Below are positions 56,282-64,000 of a DNA stretch of 64,000 nucleotides, one piece after another. This DNA is from Aeromicrobium terrae (GTDB taxonomy: Bacteria > Actinomycetota > Actinomycetes > Propionibacteriales > Nocardioidaceae): the NCBI RefSeq assembly GCF_008039565.1, contig NZ_VDUX01000003.1, forward strand, positions 310,001 through 374,000, in the 5' to 3' direction. Both the position numbers and the translations under genes were made by a program. Within the stretch, counting starts at the first letter, position 1, and every line of letters starts with the position of its first letter. The notes beneath the pieces are model-generated. The model did not search any database, had not been told where the DNA came from, and saw only the letters and a list, made by a program, of their open reading frames with translations.

Positions 56282-58854
56282 GTGAGGGCCAGCTCCTCGC
56301 TCTGCAGCATCACGTCGCGCCGGCTGGACACCCCGAGCTTGGTGAGCACGGCCGACACGTGGTGGTCCGTGGTCTTCGGCGAGATGAAGAGCTGGGCGGA
56401 GATCTCCGCGTTGGTGAGGCCGCGAGCCATCAGACGGGCCACCTCGAGCTGGCGGTTGGTGAGCCCGCCGGGGTTCGCCCGCGTGCTCTCGCGCGGCCGG
56501 GCGGGCACGCCGTCGATGCCGTCGGCCCGCATGTCGACGCGGCGGCGGTCCGCCGTCGCGGTGGCGCCCAGGCCGTCGAGCAGCTCGACGCCGCGGATCC
56601 GGAGCTCGGGATCGGTCGCGTCGCCGAGCGCCAACGCCTCGGCGAACGGGTCACCGGCGTCGTGCCACCACTGCGCCGCCTCGGCGTGCTTCCCGTCGAG
56701 TGACAGCCGGTACGGCTCGGCCAGCTCGGACGGACGCTGGAAGGCGAGCCCGAGCCGCTGCACCCACGCGGCGAGGTCGCCGAGGGCCCAGCCGGCGCCT
56801 GCGGTGTCGCCGAGGCGCGTCAGCTCGTCGACGGCCAGTCCGGAGACCCGCTCGTCGACCTCCCCGGTCATCCAGCCGTGCTCGGCGAGCGCCGCGAGCA
56901 GGGGCAGGCGGCGCACCGGCTCGTCCAGGCTCTCCGCGAGTCGCCAGGCCGCTTCGAGCGGCTCGTCGACCGTCGGCTCGACGCCGCGACGCAGCGGGAC
57001 CAGGCTCGAGACCAGGAACGGCCACATCGTGCCGAGCGGCATGCCGCGCTGGTTCAGCACCACTTCGGCGTCCTCGAGGGCGGCGTCCCAGCGACCGCGC
57101 AGGAGGTGCAGACGCGAGCGCACGCCGGTCTGCCAGTGCGAGCAGATCGGGATGTCCCGCTCGGCCGCGAACGGCAGCGCGAGCTCGAGCACCTGGCTCG
57201 CGTCGCGGAGTCGTCGGTGCTCGACGTCGTGGTACACGAGGTTGGAGAAGCCGGTCGACGCGAGCTCGTCGAGGCCGCGCTCGCGGGCGGTGGCGATCGC
57301 CTTCGACACCGCCGTCCGCTGCTCCACGTCGCCCTGGGCGAGCTTCACGATGGCGTCGAACATCCCGGCCCGGACCGCTAGAGCGGCGTCCCCGGTCGCC
57401 TCGGCCACCTCGGCGGCATCGGCGCAGGCGGCCAGGGCGACGTCGAACTCGTTGCGCTGGGCCGCGAGGTAGGCGCGGGTGACGCGCGATCCGGCGTAGA
57501 TCCGGCGGGCGCCGGCCTCGGTGGCGACGTCGGCCGCCCGGTCGGCGTGCGACTCGGCCTCCTGGCGGCGGCCGTTGTAGTACTCCAGGACGGCAACGGA
57601 GTCGTGCGCGGACGCGAGGCCGGTGAAGTCCCCGGCGGCGCTCCACAGCGGGAACGTCGCCTCGATGTTGCCGATCGCCTCCGGCAGCCGGCTGGACAGG
57701 TACTGCTCGAAGCCCAGCTTCTGCTGCAGCTCCGCCCGGACCAGGTCGTCCTCGGAGCCGTCGAGGTGGTGGAGCGCAGTCTCGAAGAACGCCGCCGCGT
57801 CGGTGTGCGAGCCGGCCTTCATCGCCTGCTCGCCGGCGGCGGTCGCGTACGTGACGGCGCGGCCCGCGTCGCCGGCGCCGACGGCGTGGTGGGTGAGGAC
57901 GGCGGGGTCACGGATCCCCACCTCCTCGTGGGCGTCGAGCAGCCGCCGGTGCAGCGGCGCCGCGCCGCCGGGCGGGATCGTGCTCTCCACCGCGAGGCGG
58001 GCCAGCTCGTGCCGGAAGCCCACCCCGCCGCCCGCCGGGGCGAGGAGGCCGGTCGCGTCCAAGCGCTGCAGCGTGGGCAGGTCGACGCCAAGGGCCGGGA
58101 GCAGACGGTCGTCGATGCGCTCCGGCGCAGCGGCGACGAGGTGCAACGTCTCGACGTCGGCGGCGGAGATGTCGGCGATCCGGGCGAGGACGGCGTCGCG
58201 GACCGAGACGGGCAGCGGCCGGTCCGGCTGCTTGGCGATCTCGGTGACGAAGAACGGGTTGCCGCCGGTGAGCACGTGGACGCGTCCGGGGTCGAGCGAG
58301 GTCTCGCCGACCAGGGTGGTGACGGCCTCGCGTGACAGCGTCGGTAGCGGCAGGCGTTCGCACGACTCGAGGCGCGCGACGTCGCCGAGGAAGCCGCGGG
58401 CGGGATGGGCGGCGCCGACCTCGTGGTCGCGCGTGGTGACCAGGAGGGCCAGCGGGATGGTCTCGACGCGCCGGGCGAGGAAGCGCAGCACCTCGACGGA
58501 CGCGGCGTCGGCCCAGTGCAGGTCCTCGACGACGAGGACGGTCGGCGTGTCGCGGAGCGCCGCGTAGATCTGCTCGCAGACCTCCGCGAGCTGGCCGACG
58601 TCCTGCGTCAGGTCGCCCAGGCCCAGGTCGGCGGCGACGTCGCGGAACGGGCCGAGTGGGCGGGGCGTCGAGAGCGGGTCGCAGCCCGACCAGAGGACGC
58701 GCACGGCAGCGTCGGCGACAGCCGCCGCGGTGAGGACCGACTTGCCGACCCCGGCGTCGCCGGTGACCGCCACGACGGATCCCGTGCCAGACGCGGCCGC
58801 CACGACGGCGGCCTGCAGCGCCCCCAGCTCGCGTCCGCGCTCGAGGAGCTCCAC
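56278..58854 (-). CDS. Large LuxR-family ATPase regulator (MalT-like)
   Basis: An 858-residue STAND-type regulator. N-terminal AAA-16 ATPase with Walker A GDAGVGKS (about 32-39) and VLVVEDLHWADAASVEVLRFLARR (Walker B), a long tetratricopeptide-like helical middle, and a C-terminal LuxR HTH GGLTNRQLEVARLMARGLTNAEISAQLFISPKTTDHHVSAVLTKLGVSSRRDVML. ATP- and effector-dependent activator. GTG at 58854 follows TATCCT (58861-58866) by 6 nt: leaderless; the extension to 58932 is not supported. Its targets are unknown; it is convergent with the ThiF-like gene. Confidence 0.9.
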   Translation of the reverse strand: MELLERGRELGALQAAVVAAASGTGSVVAVTGDAGVGKSVLTAAAVADAAVRVLWSGCDPLSTPRPLGPFRDVAADLGLGDLTQDVGQLAEVCEQIYAALRDTPTVLVVEDLHWADAASVEVLRFLARRVETIPLALLVTTRDHEVGAAHPARGFLGDVARLESCERLPLPTLSREAVTTLVGETSLDPGRVHVLTGGNPFFVTEIAKQPDRPLPVSVRDAVLARIADISAADVETLHLVAAAPERIDDRLLPALGVDLPTLQRLDATGLLAPAGGGVGFRHELARLAVESTIPPGGAAPLHRRLLDAHEEVGIRDPAVLTHHAVGAGDAGRAVTYATAAGEQAMKAGSHTDAAAFFETALHHLDGSEDDLVRAELQQKLGFEQYLSSRLPEAIGNIEATFPLWSAAGDFTGLASAHDSVAVLEYYNGRRQEAESHADRAADVATEAGARRIYAGSRVTRAYLAAQRNEFDVALAACADAAEVAEATGDAALAVRAGMFDAIVKLAQGDVEQRTAVSKAIATARERGLDELASTGFSNLVYHDVEHRRLRDASQVLELALPFAAERDIPICSHWQTGVRSRLHLLRGRWDAALEDAEVVLNQRGMPLGTMWPFLVSSLVPLRRGVEPTVDEPLEAAWRLAESLDEPVRRLPLLAALAEHGWMTGEVDERVSGLAVDELTRLGDTAGAGWALGDLAAWVQRLGLAFQRPSELAEPYRLSLDGKHAEAAQWWHDAGDPFAEALALGDATDPELRIRGVELLDGLGATATADRRRVDMRADGIDGVPARPRESTRANPGGLTNRQLEVARLMARGLTNAEISAQLFISPKTTDHHVSAVLTKLGVSSRRDVMLQSEELALT

Positions 58855-58860
58855 GCGCTC

Positions 58861-58866
58861 AGGATA
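58861..58866 (-). promoter_or_regulatory. -10 element, leaderless promoter of LuxR ATPase gene
   Basis: TATCCT on the minus strand, 6 nt before the GTG at 58854. The sequence TATCCTGAGC recurs ahead of the ABC1 kinase gene. Confidence 0.6.
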
Positions 58867-58928
58867 GGACCGCGCGGCGGGTCGACTGGGCCGTTTTCGC
58901 CCAGTCTCCCCGCCACGGGTCAGGACGG

Positions 58929-59213
58929 TCACGCCGACTTCAGCTCGGCGGTGTGCGGCCCGAACTCGTTGGCGACCTCGGACACGACGTTGGCCGGGAA
59001 GCCGCCGCGGCGGGCGTGCTCGCGGATGGTCTCGGCGTCGTCGGTCTCGTGGACGCAGTAGATCTTGTCACCGGCCACGTAGCTGTTCACCCAGGTGTAC
59101 GGGACTCCGAGCGAGTCGACGGCCTGGTTGGACGTGCGGGCGATGTCGGCCAGCTGCTCGGGGGTGAGGCTGCTGGCGCCCTCGATCTCGCGCTCGATGA
59201 TGAAGCGGGTCAT
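58929..59213 (-). CDS. DUF4242 (SCO4226-like) nickel-binding protein
   Basis: A 94-residue protein: TRFIIEREIEGASSLTPEQLADIARTSNQAVDSLGVPYTWVNSYVAGDKIYCVHETDDAETIREHARRGGFPANVVSEV, matching DUF4242, a ferredoxin-like fold; SCO4226 was described as nickel binding. Small cytosolic protein. AAGGAG lies 6 nt before the ATG. Convergent/divergent neighbours are the LuxR ATPase gene and the ABC1 kinase gene. Confidence 0.88.
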   Translation of the reverse strand: MTRFIIEREIEGASSLTPEQLADIARTSNQAVDSLGVPYTWVNSYVAGDKIYCVHETDDAETIREHARRGGFPANVVSEVANEFGPHTAELKSA

Positions 59214-59320
59214 GGCGTTTCTCCTTCGGTGGTGTGGCGACGGGTGCCGCCGTCCCGTCCAGGCTCGTCCGTGGGCAAGGTCACTTCATCGGGAGAACCA
59301 CCCCATGTTTGTCGCGCCAC

Positions 59321-59326
59321 TATCCT
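59321..59326 (+). promoter_or_regulatory. -10 element, leaderless promoter of ABC1 kinase gene
   Basis: TATCCT ends 6 nt before the GTG at 59333. Confidence 0.6.
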
Positions 59327-59332
59327 GAGCAG

Positions 59333-60670
59333 GTGCCAGACGACGACCGCCGATCGACGCCGAAGTCGCTGCCGAGCAGCGCATTCGCGCGTGGCGTGCG
59401 CCTGGCGTCGCTGCCCGTCGGGTTCGCCGGACGCACCACGATCGGCGTCGGCAAGCGCCTCGGCGGCGCCCCCGCGGAGGCCGTCCTGCTGGAGGTCCAG
59501 CGCCGCACGGCCGACCAGGTGTTCACCGTGCTCGGCCAGCTCAAGGGCGGCGCGATGAAGTTCGGCCAGGCGATGAGCATCTTCGAGGCCGCGCTCCCCG
59601 ACGAGATCGCCGGCCCCTACCGCGACACGCTCACCAAGCTGCAGGACGCCGCTCCGCCGATGCCGCCCGGCACCGTGCACCGCGTCCTCGCCACCGAGCT
59701 GGGCGACGACTGGCAGGACCTCCTGACCATCGACGACGAGCCGGCCGCCGCGGCGTCCATCGGCCAGGTCCACCGCGGCACCTGGCACGACGGCCGCGAG
59801 GTCGCCGTCAAGATCCAGTACCCCGGTGCGGCCAAGGCCCTGCGTTCGGACCTGCGCCAGGTGGCCCGGCTCGCCCGGATGATCGGCGTGATCATGCCGG
59901 CGGTCGACGTGAAGGGCATCGTCGAGGAGATGCAGGAGCGCGTCGTCGAGGAGCTCGACTACGAGCTCGAGGCGGGCGCCCAGTCGCTGTTCGCCCTGGA
60001 GTTCGCCGACGACCCCGAGATCGTCGTGCCGGAGGTCGTGCACAACACCGGCCAGGTGCTGGTCAGCACGTGGCTGGAGAGCAAGCACTCGCTCGCCGAG
60101 ATCATCACCAACGGCACACCGGAGGAGCGCGACCGCTACGGCGAGGCGTACGTGAAGTTCCTGTTCGCCGGGCCGGCCCGCACGGGGATGCTGCACGCCG
60201 ACCCGCACCCCGGCAACTTCCGGATCATGCCCGACGGCCGCCTCGGCGTCGTCGACTACGGCGCCGTCGCCCGCCTGCCCGGCGGTCTGCCGGTCGAGGT
60301 CGGGTCGGTGCTGCGCGACGCCGTCGACGGCGACTACGACGCCGTGCGCGACCAGCTCCGCGAGCTCGGCTTCCTGCGCGGCGGCGTCGACCTGACGGCG
60401 GAGGAGATCGAGCGGTACATCGGCCCGTTCGTCGAGCCGGCGAGCGCCGAGACGTTCACGTTCAGCCGCGACTGGATGCGTCGTCAGATGGTCCGCATCA
60501 GCGCCCCGAACGCGGAGGGCATGGGCACGGCGCTGAAGATCAACATCCCGCGGCAGTTCGTCCTGATGCACCGCACCTGGGCCGGCGGCATCGGCGTGCT
60601 GAGCCAGCTCGGCGCCACCGCCCACTTCCGGGCGATCCTCGAGGAGAACCTCCCGGGTTTCTCACGCTGA
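59333..60670 (+). CDS. ABC1/UbiB-type atypical kinase (Rv3197-like)
   Basis: A 445-residue ABC1-fold kinase. The KxGQ element is MKFGQAMS (LKGGAMKFGQAMSIFEAALP), the A-rich nucleotide loop is AAAASIGQVHRG, the lysine is VAVKIQYPG, the catalytic loop is HADPHPGN and the metal loop is VVDYGAV (DFG equivalent). By family it acts on quinone/lipid or isoprenoid chemistry; in Mycobacterium the homologue is a macrolide-resistance-associated ATPase. Leaderless GTG. Its 3' end enters a repeat that also contains the stop of the next gene. Confidence 0.9.
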   Translation: MPDDDRRSTPKSLPSSAFARGVRLASLPVGFAGRTTIGVGKRLGGAPAEAVLLEVQRRTADQVFTVLGQLKGGAMKFGQAMSIFEAALPDEIAGPYRDTLTKLQDAAPPMPPGTVHRVLATELGDDWQDLLTIDDEPAAAASIGQVHRGTWHDGREVAVKIQYPGAAKALRSDLRQVARLARMIGVIMPAVDVKGIVEEMQERVVEELDYELEAGAQSLFALEFADDPEIVVPEVVHNTGQVLVSTWLESKHSLAEIITNGTPEERDRYGEAYVKFLFAGPARTGMLHADPHPGNFRIMPDGRLGVVDYGAVARLPGGLPVEVGSVLRDAVDGDYDAVRDQLRELGFLRGGVDLTAEEIERYIGPFVEPASAETFTFSRDWMRRQMVRISAPNAEGMGTALKINIPRQFVLMHRTWAGGIGVLSQLGATAHFRAILEENLPGFSR

Positions 60671-60785
60671 CGAGAGACTTCCGGCCCCTCGACGAGCGGA
60701 TTCCGGCTCTCCTCGCAGCGCCGTAAATCTCTCGTCAGCGGGCCGGAAGTCTCTCGTCAGCGGGCCGGCAGTCTCTCGTCAGCGG
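60666..60785. repeat. Tandem/inverted CTCTCGTCAGCGGGCCGG repeat
   Basis: The 22-bp unit CTCTCGTCAGCGGGCCGGAAGT occurs at 60729-60750, again at 60751-60772 with one change (CAGT), and partly at 60773-60785; its reverse complement lies at 60666-60687, about 40 bp away, forming a long hairpin. Each outer copy contains the stop codon of the flanking gene. Confidence 0.8.
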
Positions 60786-61885
60786 AGGCGGGAGGCCGCG
60801 GCGGCGATCCGCTCGTCAGTGGCGGTGAGGGCGATCCGGACGTGCTGGGCGCCGGCGGCGCCGTAGAAGTCGCCAGGAGCGGCGAGGATGCCGCGCTCGG
60901 ACAGCCAGTCGATCGTGTCGCGGCAGGGCTCGCCGCGGGTGGCCCAGAGGTAGAGCGCGCCCTCGGAGTGGTCGACGGTGAAGCCGGCCGACTCCAGGGC
61001 GCCGCGGAGCTGTGCGCGCCGGGCCAGGTAGCGACGCTGCTGCTCGTCGACGTGCGCGTCGTCGGCGAGGGCGGCCACCATGGCGGCCTGCACGGGCGTG
61101 GGCACCATGAAGCCGAGGTGCTTGCGGACGGCGAGCAGCTCAACGACCACGGCCGGGTCGCCGACGACGAACGCGTCGCGGTACCCGGCGAGGTTGGAGC
61201 GCTTGGAGAGCGAGTGCACCGCCAGCAGGCCCTCCAGCGAGCCGCCGTTGACATCGGGGTGCAGCACCGACACCGGCTCGCCCTCCCAGGCGAACTCCAG
61301 GTAGCACTCGTCGGAGACGAGCAGGGCGCCGCGCTGGCGTGTCCACTCGAGCACCTTGCGCAGGTGGTCGGCGCCGAGGATGCGGCCGTGCGGGTTGGCC
61401 GGCGAGTTCACATAGACCAGCGCCGGCCGGGCCGGGCCGAGCGCGACGGTGGAGTCGGCGGCGACGACCTCGCAGCCGGCGTACCGCGCGCCGACCTCGT
61501 ACGTGGGGTAGGCGAGCTCCGGCACGACGACCACGTCGCCGGCGCCGAGGCCGAGCTGGACCGGCAGGTTGGCGATCAGCTCCTTGGAGCCGATGGTGGC
61601 GAGCACGTGGTCGGCGGTGAGTCCGGTGATGCCGAAGCGACGCTCCAGCCAGTCGACGACGGCCTGCCGCATCGCCTCCGGACCGAGGACGGTCGGGTAG
61701 CCGGGCGCGTCGGCGGCGGCGATCAGCGCCTGCTGCACGACCTGGGGCGTCGGGTCGACCGGCGTGCCGATGGAGAGGTCGACGAGCCCGTCGGGGTGCT
61801 CAGCGGCGCGTTGCTTGGCGGCGGCCAGCGTGTCCCACGGGAACTCGGGGAAACGGCCCGAGACCGGCTTCCCCTGGGTGCTCAT
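60779..61885 (-). CDS. dapC: Succinyldiaminopimelate aminotransferase
   Basis: A 368-residue class I/II aminotransferase. The PLP lysine is in SLSKRSNLAGYRDAF, with VYVNSPANPHGRI and DECYLEFAW typical of the DapC branch, which transaminates N-succinyl-LL-2-amino-6-ketopimelate in lysine/meso-DAP synthesis. ATGA overlap with fdxA gives the fdxA-dapC operon seen in many actinobacteria. The stop is inside the 60.7-kb repeat. Confidence 0.92.
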   Translation of the reverse strand: MSTQGKPVSGRFPEFPWDTLAAAKQRAAEHPDGLVDLSIGTPVDPTPQVVQQALIAAADAPGYPTVLGPEAMRQAVVDWLERRFGITGLTADHVLATIGSKELIANLPVQLGLGAGDVVVVPELAYPTYEVGARYAGCEVVAADSTVALGPARPALVYVNSPANPHGRILGADHLRKVLEWTRQRGALLVSDECYLEFAWEGEPVSVLHPDVNGGSLEGLLAVHSLSKRSNLAGYRDAFVVGDPAVVVELLAVRKHLGFMVPTPVQAAMVAALADDAHVDEQQRRYLARRAQLRGALESAGFTVDHSEGALYLWATRGEPCRDTIDWLSERGILAAPGDFYGAAGAQHVRIALTATDERIAAAASRLR

Positions 61886-62205
61886 TCCTGGTTCTGGGGC
61901 GGGAGCGCGGCGATGATCGGATGGTCCTTGTCGATGACGCCCATCTTGGCGGCGCCGCCGGGAGAACCGATCTCGTCGAAGAAGTGCACGTTCGCGTCGT
62001 AGTACTCCTTCCACTCCCCCGGGGTGTCGTCCTCGTAGAAGATCGCCTCGACCGGGCACACCGGCTCGCAGGCGCCGCAGTCGACACACTCGTCGGGGTG
62101 GATGTAGAGCATCCGGTTGCCCTCGTAGATGCAGTCGACGGGGCACTCGTCCACACAGGCGCGGTCCTTGAGGTCCACACAGGGCTGGGCGATCACGTAC
62201 GTCAC
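61882..62205 (-). CDS. fdxA: 7Fe ferredoxin FdxA
   Basis: A 107-residue ferredoxin: Cys9, 17 and 50 would bind the 3Fe-4S cluster and Cys21, 40, 43 and 46 the 4Fe-4S cluster, one residue offset from Azotobacter FdI numbering; Cys25 corresponds to its free Cys. The conserved TPGEWKEYYDANVHFFDEIGSPGGAAKMG tail is actinobacterial. AAGGAG lies before the ATG. First gene of the operon with dapC. Confidence 0.95.
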   Translation of the reverse strand: MTYVIAQPCVDLKDRACVDECPVDCIYEGNRMLYIHPDECVDCGACEPVCPVEAIFYEDDTPGEWKEYYDANVHFFDEIGSPGGAAKMGVIDKDHPIIAALPPQNQE

Positions 62206-62300
62206 GGCAACTCCTTCTCCATCGGGCTACCACCAGTATCCCGGCCGACCCCAGCCGACCGTGAGGCAGGTCCGACACGCGGACATGACAGGCTCTCGCC

Positions 62301-63272
62301 ATGACGATGGACGACGCCCGCGGCCGGCGGATCGTGGTGCGTCATCGGCTGCCAGGACGGGGCCCGAGCGGGGGGCCGGCGCTGAACGACGTCGTCGGCC
62401 GCCTGGTCGAGCTGACCACCGACGAAGCGGTCGTCGAGCGTCGCGACGGCTCGACGGCCCGGGTGCCGCTCGCCGACGTCGTCACCTGGAAGCAGGTCCC
62501 GGAGCGACCGGTGCGGCGGCGCCCCGCCGCGTCCTTCTCGCCCGACGAGCTCGCCCGGATCACGTCGCGCGGCTGGCCCGCGATCGTCAGCGAGCCGCTC
62601 GGCGAGTGGGATCTGCGCGCCTCCGAGGGGTTCACCGGCCGTGCGTGCTCGGTCGCGGCGGTCGGCGACCCGGGCCTGCCGTTCGACGAGGCGCTGGCCG
62701 CCGTCGACGCGTTCTACGCCCGGCACGGGCTCCCGTCGATGGCTCAGGTCGTCATCGGGTCGCAGGAGGACCGCGCCTTCACCGGGGCCGGCTGGACCAT
62801 CTCGAACGGCACGAGACCGGGCGCGATCGTGCAGGTGTCGGACCTCGACGGCTCCCACGTCGCCGACCCGGCCGTGCGCATCGAGCCGCACCTCGACGAC
62901 CCCTGGCTGGCGATGTACGGACGCGTCGAGGGACTCGAGGACGCAGCGCGACGAGTGCTCGAAGGTCCGAGCGCCGTGGGCTTCGCCTCGCTCGGCCACC
63001 CCACCGTCGCGATCGGCCGGGTCGTCGTCACCGGAGAGTGGGCCGGCGTGGCCGCGGTCGAGGTGGCCCCGGAGCGCCGCCGCGAGGGCCTCGCCCGGCG
63101 GATCGTGACGTCGATGCTCGCCTGGGCGGTCGAGCACGGCGCCGACAAGGCGTACCTGCAGACGATGCGCGACAACGACGCCGCGCTCGCCCTCTACGCG
63201 CCGTTCGGCTTCGTCGATCATCACGAGTATCGCTACCTGACTCCGCCGGAGGCGAATACGCTCACGCCATGA
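62301..63272 (+). CDS. GNAT-family acetyltransferase
   Basis: A 323-residue protein. Residues 1-75 form an SH3-like beta barrel (GRLVELTTDEAVVERRDGSTARVPLADVVTWKQVP); the middle is divergent and the C-terminal GNAT domain has ERRREGLARRIVTSMLAWAVEHGADKAYLQTMRDNDAALALYAPFGFVDHHEYRYL. Likely N-acetylates an amine; substrate unknown. CAGGCT ends 6 nt before the ATG. ATGA overlap with the lipoprotein gene. Confidence 0.87.
   Translation: MTMDDARGRRIVVRHRLPGRGPSGGPALNDVVGRLVELTTDEAVVERRDGSTARVPLADVVTWKQVPERPVRRRPAASFSPDELARITSRGWPAIVSEPLGEWDLRASEGFTGRACSVAAVGDPGLPFDEALAAVDAFYARHGLPSMAQVVIGSQEDRAFTGAGWTISNGTRPGAIVQVSDLDGSHVADPAVRIEPHLDDPWLAMYGRVEGLEDAARRVLEGPSAVGFASLGHPTVAIGRVVVTGEWAGVAAVEVAPERRREGLARRIVTSMLAWAVEHGADKAYLQTMRDNDAALALYAPFGFVDHHEYRYLTPPEANTLTP
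63257..63262 (+). promoter_or_regulatory. -10 element, internal leaderless promoter
   Basis: TACGCT lies inside the end of the GNAT gene and ends 6 nt before the ATG at 63269. Confidence 0.55.
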
Positions 63273-64000
63273 GCGACGTCCCGCCGATCGATCGGCGTCG
63301 GGCGCTCGGGTTGCTCGGGGGTCTCGGACTCGCGGCACTCGGGGCGTGCCGGCCGATCGAGTCCCCCGACGACGAGGCGACGGACGCTGCGCCCGCGGGG
63401 CCGGTCGGCAACCTCGAGCAGGACGTGCCGGAGCAGCCGGTGAAGGTCGGTCCGGGCGAGATCCCCGAGGAGACGCGCGGCCCGTTCGCGGCTGACGGCA
63501 GCAACGGCCCGAACGTCCTCAACCGCAAGGGCGTCGTCCGTCGCGACATCACCCGAAGCTTCGCCGGCCCGAGCGACGTCGCCGTCGGCGTGCCCGCCAC
63601 CCTCGCGCTCACCGTCATGAACCGACGCGGCTCGAAGCGCACCCCGTACGAGGGCGCCGCCGTCTACGTCTGGCACTGCGACGCGTACGGCCGTTTCTCG
63701 CTGTACGACCCGGTGATCTCCAACCAGAACTACCTGCGCGGCGTGCAGGAGGTCGACGCCAAGGGCCGCGTGTCGTTCCGCACGATCTACCCGGCCGCCC
63801 GCGCCGGCCGGTGGCCGCACATCTACCTGATGGTCTTCGAGTCCGTCGAGGCGGCGACGACCGGCGGCCGCCCGCTGCGCACCACCCAGATCGCGCTGCC
63901 CGGCGACGTCTCCGAGAGCGTCTACCGCCGCACCCCGTACCAGCAGAGCCTGCGCAACCTGGCGCTGTCGAAGATCACCGCCGACACGGTCTTCGCCGAC
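63269..64000 (+). CDS. Tat lipoprotein, intradiol dioxygenase fold (3' truncated)
   Basis: The window ends inside this gene; 244 codons are seen. The N-terminus has a twin-arginine stretch DRRRALGLLGG and a lipobox LAALGAC, so it should be Tat-exported and lipidated at the Cys. A Pro/Asp/Glu-rich linker leads to an intradiol dioxygenase-like domain with ETRGPF, YEGAAVYVWHCDAYGRFSLYD, GVQEVDAKGRVSFRTIYPA and WPHIYLMVFE, in which His and Tyr are at usual Fe(III)-ligand positions. Substrate and completeness cannot be judged. Confidence 0.85.
   Translation, partial: MSDVPPIDRRRALGLLGGLGLAALGACRPIESPDDEATDAAPAGPVGNLEQDVPEQPVKVGPGEIPEETRGPFAADGSNGPNVLNRKGVVRRDITRSFAGPSDVAVGVPATLALTVMNRRGSKRTPYEGAAVYVWHCDAYGRFSLYDPVISNQNYLRGVQEVDAKGRVSFRTIYPAARAGRWPHIYLMVFESVEAATTGGRPLRTTQIALPGDVSESVYRRTPYQQSLRNLALSKITADTVFAD

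Overview
The window is high-GC DNA from an actinobacterium. Gene density, GTG starts, WXG-free but F420/LLM-rich metabolism, an FdxA-type 7Fe ferredoxin, GTP-type PEP carboxykinase and a block (UPF0182 - PPA1309 - YlbL/PDZ-Lon - MoaE - Zn metalloprotease - ThiF-like - ABC1 kinase) that parallels the Mycobacterium tuberculosis Rv3193c-Rv3197 neighbourhood all point to Actinomycetota. The PPA1309-family gene, the DUF5679 gene and the style of intergenic repeats suggest Propionibacteriales/Nocardioidaceae (for example Aeromicrobium or Nocardioides); this last step is inference.

Layout. 0-8 kb: aquaporin, SRPBCC protein, a toxin-antitoxin-like pair with twin palindromic operators, an LLM oxidoreductase, small housekeeping genes, an EamA exporter and a DUF3556 membrane protein followed by a VOC protein. 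7.4-18.1 kb: a signalling island with two NarL-type regulators, a Crp/Fnr regulator, a small acidic peptide carrying four EGHRVLR repeats, a GAF protein, a cytoplasmic subtilisin, an NmrA-like protein, a histidine kinase fused to a TerB-like domain with a lone receiver, and a 1164-residue secreted VCBS/Ig-like repeat protein. Four promoters in this island share one palindrome, GTCCGTG-N4-CACGGAC, at an identical distance from the -10 box: a candidate undescribed regulon. 18-35 kb: flavin oxidoreductase, SulP/ArsR, PEP carboxykinase, a fatty-acyl/thioester cluster under HxlR regulators, methyltransferases, GlxA regulator, a two-component pair and transporters. 35.6 kb: initiator tRNA. 35.7-46.6 kb: F420-dependent LLM enzyme, SDR, a second kinase/regulator pair, MFS pump, PhaC-like hydrolase, and two methyltransferases separated by a MITE inserted precisely in a CTAG that serves both stop codons. 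46.7-64 kb: the conserved actinobacterial block, a DnaA-box cluster, a large LuxR/ATPase regulator, dapC-fdxA, an acetyltransferase and a truncated Tat lipoprotein of the intradiol dioxygenase fold.

Gene control. At least eighteen genes have a TANNNT-like -10 hexamer ending 6-7 nt before the start codon, so leaderless transcription appears to be a normal mode here. Tight ATGA/GTGA overlaps define many operons, and several convergent genes share a CTAG double stop. The most notable items are the shared-operator regulon, the EGH-repeat peptide with its adjacent GAF and S8 genes, the HK-TerB fusion, the TA operator, the MITE placement and the DnaA-box cluster. All family calls are from reading the sequence; no database search was run.
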